Assembly: GCA_005116835.1 (NCBI GenBank)
Contig: SWDM01000013.1
Span: 159,809 to 223,808 of the forward strand
DNA: 64,000 nucleotides
Reading direction: 5' to 3'
Source of the DNA: Nitrospira sp.
GTDB taxonomy: Bacteria > Nitrospirota > Nitrospiria > Nitrospirales > Nitrospiraceae
The notes beneath the pieces are model-generated. The model saw nothing but the letters and a program-made list of their open reading frames with translations. It made no database searches and was not told the origin of the DNA. Made by a program: the position numbers and the translations under genes. Shown in pieces: positions 17,816-26,518 of the stretch. Each line of letters begins with the position of its first letter. Position 1 is the first letter of the stretch.

Positions 17816-18619
17816 CTACTTTGTAGCTTGCGTTTCTGGAACGACATCGAAATTCCAATAGGCAAGTTGCACATCGTTCTTTTGGATAAAATCACGCGCC
17901 TTAGTTAGCCCGTCACCGAGGAAGTTGAAGATGTTCGCCGTCGATACTCCAGTGACATTCTCAATCTGCAGTCCTTCGAGAAAGTGCCTAAAGTCCCCCA
18001 CGCCGCCCGACGCGATGACTGGAACACGGCAAGCTCTTGATGCCCACGATACCGTCTCAAGGTCGTAACCTTGTCCAGTTCCATCCTGATCAATAGAGGT
18101 GACATACAGCTCTCCTACTCCACTATCCTCTGCCAGCACAATCGCCTGTTCGAGTGTCAAGCCTGATGGACGTTGCCCATTCTCCAGTATCGCCTCTGCG
18201 CCGAGGGCTGTGGACTTGTAGTCAAGAGATGCCACAATACACTGCCTGCCGAAGACCTGCACTAGCTCCCTGACCAAATCCGGTCGTGTAAACAACGCGC
18301 TATTCACGATGAGTTTGTCCGCTCCAGAATCGAGTAGCCGATGGGCGTCGTCCAGGCTCTGGATGCCGCCTCCCGCAGCGATCGGCATAAAGCAGAACGA
18401 ACTGAGCTTAGAGACATCCTGGCAGAAGGACTCCATGTGTTTCTCACCGCGCGCCACATTCAGCAGCACCAGCTCGTCCACGGATCGCGAGATGGAACTG
18501 AGATCGTAGTACTTGCGCAGCCAGTCCAGATTGCCTACGGCTTGCAGAGAAAAGTTTCGACTAAGCTGGAATACGCCATTTTGTGACAGTAGTGTGAAAA
18601 TGAGTCGTTTTTTTAGCAT
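17816..18619 (-). CDS. HisF-like ammonia-channel subunit for the sugar amidotransferase
   Basis: (beta/alpha)8-barrel protein homologous to imidazole glycerol phosphate synthase cyclase. Here it most likely channels ammonia from the HisH-like glutaminase to the PP-loop amidotransferase (gene at 19263), as WbpG-HisH2-HisF2 do in Pseudomonas O-antigen synthesis. Family features remain: FMPIAAGGGI, GADKLIVNSAL, IDQDGTGQGYD and PVIASGGVGD. However, the first catalytic Asp of true HisF (Asp11 in Thermotoga) aligns with Leu11, in IFTLLSQNG; the second (SLDYK, Asp133) is kept. It is 4 nt downstream of hisH. No other his genes are nearby. Confidence 0.88.
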   Translation of the reverse strand: MLKKRLIFTLLSQNGVFQLSRNFSLQAVGNLDWLRKYYDLSSISRSVDELVLLNVARGEKHMESFCQDVSKLSSFCFMPIAAGGGIQSLDDAHRLLDSGADKLIVNSALFTRPDLVRELVQVFGRQCIVASLDYKSTALGAEAILENGQRPSGLTLEQAIVLAEDSGVGELYVTSIDQDGTGQGYDLETVSWASRACRVPVIASGGVGDFRHFLEGLQIENVTGVSTANIFNFLGDGLTKARDFIQKNDVQLAYWNFDVVPETQATK

Positions 18620-18623
18620 CAGG

Positions 18624-19238
18624 TTATACCCGTAAGAACCGACTGAGCACCCTCAGGCCGTTGGCCTGACTCTTCTCGGGATGGAATTGGGTTCCAAACA
18701 CATTGCCTCGCTCTATGCCAGCAACGAAGTGGCCATGGTAATCGCACCAGGCAGCTACATCTTTGGGCTCCACACAGCGCAAGTGGTAGCTATGTACGAA
18801 GTAAAAATCAGTGGGATCCCTCTGATTTCCCAGCAATGTGGTCGATGGTGAGGCCTCCCACACATTGTTGAAACCGATGTGTGGGAGGCGGATGCTCGAG
18901 TTCTCGAACTCGAACTGGACAACCTCGCCTAGGATCCACCCCAGACCGTCAATACCTCCGTCTTCATAGCCATAGCTCGCCATGAGCTGCATACCCAAGC
19001 AGATACCGAGTACTGGAATCTTACGTCCTAGAACGGCTTCAGATAGGGGTTCCTGTAGCCTGCGAGTTCGTATGTTCTCCATCGCACGGCGAAAGGAGCC
19101 TACACCGGGAAGGATGAGTTTGTCGCTCGCAATGATTTCCCGTGGATCCGAGCTGATCTTTGCCTCCTGGCCAAGGTGTGTCACCGCATTATACACTGAT
19201 CGTAAATTGCCCATTCCGTAGTTGACAATGGTTAACAT
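18624..19238 (-). CDS. HisH-like glutamine amidotransferase of a sugar amidation system
   Basis: Class I glutaminase that releases ammonia from glutamine. The nucleophile is Cys80 in GICLGMQLM; the His-Glu pair is in FGTQFHPEKSQ near the C-terminus; PGVGSFRRAM forms the oxyanion region. The 204-residue length is standard for HisH. The neighbouring HisF lacks a catalytic Asp and the adjacent gene is a PseA/WbpG-type amidotransferase, so I infer a role in acetamidino sugar formation and not histidine synthesis. It is 24 nt after the amidotransferase and 4 nt before hisF. Confidence 0.9.
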   Translation of the reverse strand: MLTIVNYGMGNLRSVYNAVTHLGQEAKISSDPREIIASDKLILPGVGSFRRAMENIRTRRLQEPLSEAVLGRKIPVLGICLGMQLMASYGYEDGGIDGLGWILGEVVQFEFENSSIRLPHIGFNNVWEASPSTTLLGNQRDPTDFYFVHSYHLRCVEPKDVAAWCDYHGHFVAGIERGNVFGTQFHPEKSQANGLRVLSRFLRV

Positions 19239-19262
19239 TGATACCTTACCTCGTCCTCACGC

Positions 19263-20378
19263 TCAGCTTACCTCGAAGGTGGGCATCCAACGACCGTTCT
19301 TCTTCTCGAAGAGATCCTTATTAGCCCACTTGTCGAACACCGCTTCCAGTTCTTCGCGTTTCATATCGAAGAAATCCAGGTAGGCGTCGATATACTCCTC
19401 AGGATAGTGACCATCGAAATTACGGACAAGTTGCAATCCCTGCCCGCGCGACATCGCACTACGGCGGATATCAATGCCGACATCCTGCGTGCAGCGCCCG
19501 TAGCCGAATTTGAGATACATAAGGTAAGTGTGAATGTCGTAGAGGCACGTGTCGGTCTGGGCAAAGTTGTTGTAAGTGCCCACTGATGCCATTTCTTTCT
19601 CCCGCATCCCACACTTTTCCTTGGCTACTAGATAATGCTTGTAAGGATCCCAATCCTCGAAGTAGGACCAATGTGCAACCGCTAGATTAGCAGCACGGAA
19701 CTGCTGCTCACTCGGATAAAGCCACCAATACAACTCCTTCTCGCTGAATTCATCCAAAAACTGTCGTGGATCGACACCGCTCAAATAGAGGCGGATACTG
19801 TCTTCCATATCGTAGACCGGTGTATTCTTTAGCTTGGATGAACCACCGTATTCAGTTTCTCCCTCCTCACCAAACATGACCAGTGGAATATGTAAGTTGA
19901 TCGCCAACTTGAACACAGCGACCTGGACATTAATGATCCAGCTCATCAGCGGTTGACCGTAGTCAACGAGTGTCCGCCTGGATATTCGCTTGGTAATGAG
20001 TGGGTTAGAAACAATACGTAGACAATCGTAACCTGTATTGACAAAATTCTCCAGATTTTGGCGTCCAACATCGAACTCAAGCGGTGGAATAATGTTGACG
20101 CATAGGGGATGCATGCCCAGTTCATGCTTCATCATGTATGCAACATATGAACTGTCTTTACCCCCACTGACTGGAATAATGCAGTCAAAATTGCCCTCGC
20201 GCGATCGGTACTTCTCATAAAGTCCTGCAAGCTGTGACTTTCTTTCTGTCCAATCCACTACGCGACGTTTCTCTTCAGTCCACACACAGGCGTTACACCA
20301 ACCGCGCCCGTCAAAAGTAATGCGTGGCCGCGTGGACGGCATCAAACAATTTTTGCAATATTGAAGCTTGAATGTCAT
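19263..20378 (-). CDS. N-acetyl sugar amidotransferase (PseA/WbpG/LegA-type PP-loop enzyme)
   Basis: ATP-dependent enzyme that turns an N-acetyl group of a sugar into an acetamidino group with ammonia from HisH/HisF. The N-terminus has paired cysteines (C8-x2-C11 and C28-x2-C31, in YCKNCLMPSTRP and WCNAC), followed by the PP-loop SGGKDSSYVAY at residues 71-81. GEEGETEYGG and the C-terminal DIRRSAMSRGQGL region are typical. At 371 residues it matches PseA/WbpG. It overlaps the GNAT gene by 4 nt. In this operon the substrate is most likely legionaminic acid or its CMP form, giving an acetamidino derivative; the position is not determinable. Confidence 0.88.
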   Translation of the reverse strand: MTFKLQYCKNCLMPSTRPRITFDGRGWCNACVWTEEKRRVVDWTERKSQLAGLYEKYRSREGNFDCIIPVSGGKDSSYVAYMMKHELGMHPLCVNIIPPLEFDVGRQNLENFVNTGYDCLRIVSNPLITKRISRRTLVDYGQPLMSWIINVQVAVFKLAINLHIPLVMFGEEGETEYGGSSKLKNTPVYDMEDSIRLYLSGVDPRQFLDEFSEKELYWWLYPSEQQFRAANLAVAHWSYFEDWDPYKHYLVAKEKCGMREKEMASVGTYNNFAQTDTCLYDIHTYLMYLKFGYGRCTQDVGIDIRRSAMSRGQGLQLVRNFDGHYPEEYIDAYLDFFDMKREELEAVFDKWANKDLFEKKNGRWMPTFEVS

Positions 20379-20962
20379 ATTTTCCCTTCCCCAAACTTAC
20401 TCACCAAGATATGGTCAACTACCCCCCCCCTGAAATACAGTTGTTCTCTAAGGACCCCCTCAACATGGAAACCGTTCTTTTCAAAAGCTCGACGCATGCC
20501 GATGTTAATGGCATGGTAGCCAGCCGTGACCTTCCGAAAACCTAATTCATCGAAGATGAAACGACAGGCTGCACGAATCGCTGCCGATGCAATACCCTGA
20601 CCCCATGCCTTTGGGTCGCCGACCACAATCCCGATGGACGCCCGACGTGCCAGCTGGTCCAAATCATAGATCTTGAGCGTCCCCACAAACTGCTCAGATG
20701 CACGAGGCGAACGCCTAGCGTAGATGGCCAAAAACATCGTTGTGTCGGTATCAATGTTGTTGAAATACGCCACGAGCTTGGCCTTGCTCACCGGAAAGAG
20801 ATAGTCGAAGCGACCGATAGTGCGAGTGACGCGCGGGTCGTTCATCCATCGCAGATAGTCTGAAGAATTCAAATTGCGCCGAGTAAATGGCCTTAGCACC
20901 ACATTACCTTCGCGCAAAAAAAACGGCGATCTTAGACGATCAGCTTGACCAGGCATAGACAT
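20375..20962 (-). CDS. GNAT-family N-acetyltransferase (RimJ/RimL-like)
   Basis: 195-residue acyl-CoA transferase. VVLRPFTRRNLNSSDYLRW starts the fold, and GDPKAWGQGIASAAIRAA is the acetyl-CoA loop with the R/Q-x-x-G-x-G/A signature. YHAINIGMRRAFEKNGF is the typical GNAT C-terminal motif. In nonulosonate clusters such enzymes acylate an amino sugar; here the amine could be one made by the class III aminotransferase or by LegC. It overlaps the amidotransferase by 4 nt and follows the SDR gene by 69 nt. Substrate is inferred from context. Confidence 0.83.
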   Translation of the reverse strand: MSMPGQADRLRSPFFLREGNVVLRPFTRRNLNSSDYLRWMNDPRVTRTIGRFDYLFPVSKAKLVAYFNNIDTDTTMFLAIYARRSPRASEQFVGTLKIYDLDQLARRASIGIVVGDPKAWGQGIASAAIRAACRFIFDELGFRKVTAGYHAINIGMRRAFEKNGFHVEGVLREQLYFRGGVVDHILVSKFGEGKI

Positions 20963-21031
20963 AAAGAAACTTGAATTTAGGAAACACAGTTACAGCCAAT
21001 GAACCGCGGCAGGCGTCGAGTTCGCGAAGAG

Positions 21032-21817
21032 CTATAGCGAAAACCCATCGTCAACGACAAGCGCATGACCATTCACGAACTTTGAGAGATCGGACAGCAG
21101 GAACAGGAGCGCGCCACAGACGTCCTCGTTGTCTAGCATCCCCTTGCTGAGACAAAATTCGCTGTAGGCTTTAAGGAAGGACACAGGCTGCCTATCACGT
21201 ACTCCGCCTGGGCTAATCGCGTTGACCCGAATGTTGCTGCCTCTTAAATACTTGCTAAGGTACTTCGTCAGTTGGAGGATGCCGGCCTTGAGCACCGCAT
21301 ATTCCACGGGCATGGTAATCTGAGTCCCACGGTAGATCTGAAACCGCGGAGCTATCATGCCATATACGGATGCCATGTTAATAATGTTACCGTGCCCCTG
21401 CTTGCGGAAAAATTTAATGAATTGCTGTGTGGCCAGGAAATACCCGCCCAGATGTAGCGCCACGTTCTCAGTAAAATCAGCCAGGGCTACGTCTTCGAAC
21501 TTTCGCCCATAGCGTTTATTCCTGGGATATGCATTGTTGACCAGGGCATCAATCGTCCCGAAGCGGCGACTTAGTGATTTGATCACACGTCCAATCGAGG
21601 CATGATTGTTAATGTCAATATGTGCAAACACCGCACGGCCCGCGAGTCCTTTAGCATTTAACTGACTCGCTACCTCCTCACCCCGTCGCTGATCTAGTTC
21701 AGCAACTATCGCAACGCCTCCGTTTTCTGCTACGGCATGACAGAACGCTCGGCCGAGGAGCCCGGCGCCACCAGTAATCACAACCACCTTGTCTTTCAAC
21801 ATCATCAAGTTGACCAC
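21032..21817 (-). CDS. SDR oxidoreductase, PtmA-like
   Basis: 261-residue short-chain dehydrogenase. TGGAGLLG (residues 15-22) binds the nicotinamide cofactor; NNAYPRNK, NMASVYG and EYAVLKAG provide the Asn, Ser and Tyr-x3-Lys catalytic set; ISPGGV follows. The NAYPRN motif is shared with PtmA, which accompanies the legionaminic acid genes of Campylobacter. Two later Met codons (5 and 6) are alternative starts. It is 12 nt after the aminotransferase. I infer that it works on an early hexosamine precursor or on a nonulosonate; the exact step is unknown. Confidence 0.83.
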   Translation of the reverse strand: MVNLMMLKDKVVVITGGAGLLGRAFCHAVAENGGVAIVAELDQRRGEEVASQLNAKGLAGRAVFAHIDINNHASIGRVIKSLSRRFGTIDALVNNAYPRNKRYGRKFEDVALADFTENVALHLGGYFLATQQFIKFFRKQGHGNIINMASVYGMIAPRFQIYRGTQITMPVEYAVLKAGILQLTKYLSKYLRGSNIRVNAISPGGVRDRQPVSFLKAYSEFCLSKGMLDNEDVCGALLFLLSDLSKFVNGHALVVDDGFSL

Positions 21818-21829
21818 TCTGTGAATTAG

Positions 21830-23122
21830 TCAGTTGAACTTTCTGAAAACCGGCTTGAGTACTGGCCCCAGCAGATAGGTCTCTACTCCATTCCGTAAAG
21901 CCTTTCGATAGACCTCGAATGTAGCCCGCAGCGCCTTCTCGGTCAGGGAAAACTCTTCTTCGCGGTGTCGATAGCTTAATGAAAGCCAGGGCATAAGAAC
22001 TCCGTTTCGAATCATCTCCTGTGAGAACAGTGTACGTAGAGGGAGGGACGGCTCCCCCTTGAAATCCAGGGTCACGAAGTAGGGAGAACACGGGACTCCC
22101 GCGGCTTTGAAGCTGCCGTCCACGCCATACTCACGAGCCACGTTGTTCATCAGCTCTATTAGACGGCGACCATAAGACCACAGATGATCCACCACTGCCT
22201 CGCGCTGCATATACCTAGCCGTGGCAACGAAAGCACCCATTCCACACATCTCAGCTCCATGCGTGGTGGACAGAAAGAATACGCGCTCCTGACCCTCGGG
22301 CCCAATTGAGCCAAGCTCCATGATCTCTCGCCGTCCGGCGACACAAGACACTGAGTAGCCATTTGCCATTCCTTTGCCAAAAGTGCATAGGTCCGGCATA
22401 ACTTGGTAATAGTGCTGCGCGCCCTTCATGTGCCACCGAAATCCTGTAATCATCTCATCCAGAATCAATATGACACCAAGGTCGCTACAAAGGGTTCGCA
22501 CCTGCTGCAAGTAACCTTTTGGTGGGTGATCTAACGTGGCTGGCTCCAATACCACACAAGCAATTTGAGATGGGAATTCCTCAAACAAATTTTCCAGTGA
22601 ACTAATATCACCATAGTGAAAGAGCTTGGTCTGACTGACAGTCGAGACCGGAATGCCTCGCGTGATCAGTGTGGACCCGATGAACCAATCATCAAAAGAG
22701 AAGAACGGATGTTGAGCACAGCGGGCGATCAGCTCCCGCCCGGTGAAGGCTCGAGCTAGCTTTACTGCGGCCGACACTGAATTTGATCCGTTTTTTGCAA
22801 ACTTGACCATCTCTGCCGACTTGATGAGGCTGCACAGCGACTCCGCTGCTTCCAGCTCGATTATCGAAGGTCGTGTTAAGTTGTTCCCATTGCGAATTTC
22901 CCGAATGGCTGCCTCGTCGATCTCATCCTCAGCGTAACCGATTGTTACTGCCCGGAGAGCCATTCCATAGTCCAAGTATCGAGTACCCTTTTCGTCGAAG
23001 ACATAGGCGCCTTTACCTCTGGATAGAATATTTGGAGCGTTGGCTGGAAACTGGTCAGCGCCACGAGAATACGTGTGTGCTCCTCCAGGAATAACTCTTT
23101 GTAAGCGTTGAGTATAATCCAT
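21830..23122 (-). CDS. Class III PLP aminotransferase (glutamate-1-semialdehyde aminomutase-like)
   Basis: 430-residue PLP enzyme of the GsaM/HemL-like branch. LDEMITGFRW (residues 221-230) holds the PLP-pyridine Asp and CTFGKGMANGY holds the Schiff-base Lys250; the N-terminus has GGAHTYSRGADQFP. The tetrapyrrole genes are absent, and it lies between a Gfo/Idh enzyme (3 nt) and an SDR (12 nt), so it should transaminate a keto-sugar made by one of these dehydrogenases. It is an addition to the minimal legionaminic acid pathway, which already has the DegT-type LegC. Precise sugar and position cannot be told. Confidence 0.87.
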   Translation of the reverse strand: MDYTQRLQRVIPGGAHTYSRGADQFPANAPNILSRGKGAYVFDEKGTRYLDYGMALRAVTIGYAEDEIDEAAIREIRNGNNLTRPSIIELEAAESLCSLIKSAEMVKFAKNGSNSVSAAVKLARAFTGRELIARCAQHPFFSFDDWFIGSTLITRGIPVSTVSQTKLFHYGDISSLENLFEEFPSQIACVVLEPATLDHPPKGYLQQVRTLCSDLGVILILDEMITGFRWHMKGAQHYYQVMPDLCTFGKGMANGYSVSCVAGRREIMELGSIGPEGQERVFFLSTTHGAEMCGMGAFVATARYMQREAVVDHLWSYGRRLIELMNNVAREYGVDGSFKAAGVPCSPYFVTLDFKGEPSLPLRTLFSQEMIRNGVLMPWLSLSYRHREEEFSLTEKALRATFEVYRKALRNGVETYLLGPVLKPVFRKFN

Positions 23123-23125
23123 GGG

Positions 23126-24118
23126 TCACACCGCCAAACGCTCGAGAGCACAGAGAGTCTGTAGCACCGCGTAGTCATTAAGCAAGGTATTGGGAAAGGC
23201 AGCGGGGTTGTTCGTCTCCACCGCTTGCAGAAAGTCGCACAACTCGCCGACATACGGCTCTTCAGCATTGATGTACCCGTCCTCTGCTCGCCCTCTATGT
23301 AACTCGAACTGCGTCCAAGCATCCGACCCTAGCGTACGCATACGGACTACATTTTCAGTCGCGCTAAATACCACTTGTCCCATAGTGCCAAGTACACGCA
23401 TCTCACGCGTAACTTCAGGTCTGGATAAAACCTCTATGGTGATGTTAGCCAAGGTGCCTCCCGGATATCTCAGCCAAAAATGATAGATGTCGTCAATGTC
23501 GACTGACATATCCCCAACGCGGTCGCGAAGACAGGCCAATGGCTTTGGCTCACCGAACACATCATTTAGCCATGTAAGTTCAAACGGCACGATCTCTCGA
23601 CACCCTCCGGTCAGTCTCTTAGAGACATAATAGCTCTCAATCGGCTCCCAAGGATGCCAATCCTTCAAATACTGACCGGTGTGGTAGTTAATGTTGAGCA
23701 CTTTTCCGATTGCGCCTGCGCGTATTAGTTCCTTCACTTTGGCTGGCCCTGGAAAATAACGCATGGTACAAGATGGTGCCATAATTGGCCCCCCTTCACG
23801 AATGAGGTTGTGCAATTCCAAAATTTTGTCAGCATCCACTACTGACGCTTCAATGAAGCATGGTAGGCGATGACGATAGCCAAAGAAGGCATAGTCCATA
23901 TGCCGATCCGGCGGTGTAGCGATGACTAGCGCAGACGGGGCGAATGCCGCTACCGCTTCTTCGACACTGGAAAAGGTCGGCACCGCGAACTTGCTAGCGC
24001 TTTCTTCACGCCGATCTTCGCGAGGATCAACCCCTCCAATGTTTTTGACTCCGAGCGTTTGCAGGTTTCGGATACGACGCTTCCCCATAGAACCTAGGCC
24101 GATAACAAGCATTCTCAT
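23126..24118 (-). CDS. Gfo/Idh/MocA-family oxidoreductase with altered EKP motif
   Basis: 330-residue NAD(P)-dependent sugar oxidoreductase. MLVIGLGSMGKRRIRNLQTLG is the Rossmann loop, VIATPPDRHMDYA the second glycine/proline strand, and the C-terminal sheet domain follows. The family's usual Glu-Lys-Pro motif reads Glu90-Ala-Ser (CFIEASVVDAD), so the Lys usually linked to catalysis is missing. It overlaps legF by 4 nt and precedes the class III aminotransferase by 3 nt; the pair resembles dehydrogenase-aminotransferase couples that build 3- or 4-amino sugars. By gene order it takes the place of ptmF in Campylobacter, but orthology is not shown. Confidence 0.8.
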   Translation of the reverse strand: MRMLVIGLGSMGKRRIRNLQTLGVKNIGGVDPREDRREESASKFAVPTFSSVEEAVAAFAPSALVIATPPDRHMDYAFFGYRHRLPCFIEASVVDADKILELHNLIREGGPIMAPSCTMRYFPGPAKVKELIRAGAIGKVLNINYHTGQYLKDWHPWEPIESYYVSKRLTGGCREIVPFELTWLNDVFGEPKPLACLRDRVGDMSVDIDDIYHFWLRYPGGTLANITIEVLSRPEVTREMRVLGTMGQVVFSATENVVRMRTLGSDAWTQFELHRGRAEDGYINAEEPYVGELCDFLQAVETNNPAAFPNTLLNDYAVLQTLCALERLAV

Positions 24119-24831
24119 GCCAGCTGCCGCCTATGTCGCATGATCGATTCCACGCACAGAAAATCATAGACATCGTCGATCTCGTAGTTTTGGTAATGCT
24201 TAATCATGTGGTAGGTGCAGCGACGTGTATAGAAGGTCTGCCCCTCCAGCAGGGATACGGTTTTTGCGATGTATGCTACGCCGTAGGGGAAGTAGGCAGG
24301 TTCGTTTTCCTGGCGGCGCGTGGTTTGAGCGAGATCCTGACAGAAGGGTTCAAGCCCGTCACCTCGCAGGCGCTTCATGATCGACGGGTGCTCACGGACT
24401 TCCCCCACACTGACAATTGAGTCAAACTCTGCCCAACCGGTGTACAACCGTTCCAGCATGCGATCGATATCGTCGTCCTCCCGAAGAGGTGATGTCGGCT
24501 CAATCAGAACCACAAGATCGAAGGTACGACCATACCTTTCTCCGTAAAAGTCCAAGGCATGCTTCACGACCACGAAGGTAGATGCTGTGTCAGTGGCGAG
24601 TTCGATCGGCCGGAGGAAAGGTACTGACGCCCCCACCCCCAGTGCGATATCAGCAATTTGTTGGTTTTCTGTGCTTACTACCAATTCATCGATAAACTTA
24701 GATTTAAGACCTGCTTCGATAGTCCAAACAATTAATGGCTTCCCGCACAAGGCCTTGATATTTTTCCCAGGGAGGCCTTTGCTCCCACCTCGAGCCGGAA
24801 TGATTGCAATCACTTTCTTGTCACCGATCAT
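24115..24831 (-). CDS. legF: CMP-nonulosonate cytidylyltransferase (LegF/NeuA-like)
   Basis: Activates legionaminic acid or a related nonulosonate with CTP. IPARGGSKGLPGKNI is the nucleotide-binding loop near the N-terminus, and VVLIEPTSPLREDDDID contains the metal/substrate region of CMP-sugar synthetases. The ATG at 24831 forms a TAATG junction with the ptmE-like stop; an upstream in-frame start at 24849 would extend into that gene and is less likely. The 238-residue length fits LegF/PtmB. It lies in the same run as NeuB- and NeuC-type genes, so the pathway role is strong. Confidence 0.88.
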   Translation of the reverse strand: MIGDKKVIAIIPARGGSKGLPGKNIKALCGKPLIVWTIEAGLKSKFIDELVVSTENQQIADIALGVGASVPFLRPIELATDTASTFVVVKHALDFYGERYGRTFDLVVLIEPTSPLREDDDIDRMLERLYTGWAEFDSIVSVGEVREHPSIMKRLRGDGLEPFCQDLAQTTRRQENEPAYFPYGVAYIAKTVSLLEGQTFYTRRCTYHMIKHYQNYEIDDVYDFLCVESIMRHRRQLA

Positions 24832-25877
24832 TATGACGTCACTCCCCACTCTCGTTGCGCCCGCTCAAACTCCTCCAGTCGCCCGATATCCAGCCAGTAT
24901 TCCCGCAATGGATAGGCTGCTGTAGTTTTACCAGCGGCGATGAGGTCTTCGAACAGGTTTGGCATGTCGAACATGGTTGATGCCGGCAGATGGTCCAGCG
25001 CTTCCGGTGATAGCACATAGATGCCGGCATTAACGAAAAACCTCTGCACCGGCTTTTCATCGATGGCTTCGATACGCGCGCCATTAAGCCGTACCACACC
25101 ATAGGGCACCTGAAAGTCATATTCGCGCACGGCCATGGTGGCAACGGCGCCTTGAGCGACGTGAAACTGCAACAGGTTATCGAAATTGGCACGTGTGAGC
25201 AGGTCACCGTTCATCACAACAATTGGGGCAGTCGGCCGTTCCGGCAACAGCGACAGCGCGCCGGCGGTACCGAGGGGGATGCTTTCTTGCAGGTACTCCA
25301 CCTGTACTCCCCAGCGATCACCCGGGCCAAAGTGGTCGCGGATCATCTGGGCCAGATGATTAACAGACAGGAAGATTCGCTTGAAACCCTGTTCGGCAAA
25401 GCTCTCGAGGATAGTTTCAAGAATTGGCCTGCCACCCACCGCCAATAACGGCTTTGGGCATTCATCGGTAAGCGGTTGCAGACGGGTACCCAAACCACCA
25501 GCCATCAGCACCACCCAGTTAGGGCGCTCTTTGGCACCGATGAGTTCATCGAGAGTGACCAGCCCAACGACTCGCCCAACATCATCCACCAGGGGTAAAT
25601 GGTGAAACACTTTGAGGCGCATGAGGGCAAGTATTTCATCCCGTGGCGCGGATACAAGAGCCACGGTCGGTGTGCGATTCATTGCCTCTGAGACCGGGAT
25701 CTGCAGCCCTTGTCCACGCAGAATTGCTCGACGGATGTCGCCATCAGTGAGTATGCCCGCCAGGGTACCATCGGCGTTCAAAGCCAGTGCAGCCTGAAGT
25801 GCGGAAGCATCGATCTTTGCAATCGCACTGCCAAGCGGAGTCTCAGGCGAGACAATTACGTCTTTCCAGTTTTCCAT
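24831..25877 (-). CDS. CBS-domain nucleotidyltransferase (PtmE-like)
   Basis: 348 residues: two CBS domains (about 1-115, ending in DELIGAKERPN) followed by a sugar nucleotidyltransferase domain with VVLMAGGLGTRLQPLTDECP at about 121-140. This is the architecture of PtmE, the glucosamine-1-phosphate guanylyltransferase that opens the GDP-linked legionaminic acid route in Campylobacter. GDP-linked precursors would explain why no GlcNAc-type UDP step is found in this operon. Start and stop share one base with the neighbours (neuD-like upstream, legF downstream). Ligand of the CBS pair unknown. Confidence 0.87.
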   Translation of the reverse strand: MENWKDVIVSPETPLGSAIAKIDASALQAALALNADGTLAGILTDGDIRRAILRGQGLQIPVSEAMNRTPTVALVSAPRDEILALMRLKVFHHLPLVDDVGRVVGLVTLDELIGAKERPNWVVLMAGGLGTRLQPLTDECPKPLLAVGGRPILETILESFAEQGFKRIFLSVNHLAQMIRDHFGPGDRWGVQVEYLQESIPLGTAGALSLLPERPTAPIVVMNGDLLTRANFDNLLQFHVAQGAVATMAVREYDFQVPYGVVRLNGARIEAIDEKPVQRFFVNAGIYVLSPEALDHLPASTMFDMPNLFEDLIAAGKTTAAYPLREYWLDIGRLEEFERAQREWGVTS

Positions 25878-26518
25878 TATTTGTTTATGCCAACCTTGGC
25901 TGCGGGATTACCTGCGACGATCCAGTTATCAGGAACACTTTTGATAACTACTGCACCGGCGCTGATTATAACATTTGTACCGATCTGAATACCGGGCAAC
26001 ACAACTGCCCCTGCACCAATGAAGGTTGACTCACCCACCAACACATCCCCACTCAACACGACGCCAGGTGAAACAAAGCTGTGCATGCCAATAATACAAT
26101 CATGGTCAACGCTAGCATGAGTGTTGATTACGACGTTATCTCCTATTCTGGCCTGACTCTGCAAAACTACACCCGACATGATTTGCGAACTTTCACTCAA
26201 ACTACACTCCAGACCAATCACGGACGAAGGATGTCGGACTGCTTCAAATGAAAAACCTCGCATCCTCATATCTTCGAACAATCTCTTTCGATTGCGCACA
26301 TAGGGATTGGCCCCAAGACCATTGACCAACAACACATCTGTTGGGGCGACCTGGTCCAGAAATTCATCGCTGCCCAGCACCGGCACACCAAACACTCGAG
26401 CACCAACTTTGAGACCAGAGTCAAGGATACCGACAACGTTCACAGCACTTGAAAGCAGCGCATCTAGGACAACCCGACCATGTCCCCCGCCACCCAGCAA
26501 ATAAACCGGTTTAGCCAT
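25877..26518 (-). CDS. NeuD/PglD-family sugar O/N-acetyltransferase (LegH position)
   Basis: 213-residue left-handed beta-helix acyltransferase. VYLLGGGGHGRVVLDAL is the N-terminal UDP/GDP-sugar-binding Rossmann part, and hexapeptide repeats run from about residue 100 (VIGLECSLSE, VVLQSQARIG, VVINTHASVDHDCIIG). His in NTHASVDHDC is the likely catalytic base. In the pathway it would N-acetylate the 4-amino group made by LegC. It overlaps neuB by 8 nt and the ptmE-like gene by 1 nt. Confidence 0.87.
   Translation of the reverse strand: MAKPVYLLGGGGHGRVVLDALLSSAVNVVGILDSGLKVGARVFGVPVLGSDEFLDQVAPTDVLLVNGLGANPYVRNRKRLFEDMRMRGFSFEAVRHPSSVIGLECSLSESSQIMSGVVLQSQARIGDNVVINTHASVDHDCIIGMHSFVSPGVVLSGDVLVGESTFIGAGAVVLPGIQIGTNVIISAGAVVIKSVPDNWIVAGNPAAKVGINK

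Noticed and set aside
17816..19238. Histidine biosynthesis (hisH-hisF)
   Set aside because: HisF lacks its first catalytic Asp, no other his genes are present, and the neighbour is a sugar amidotransferase.
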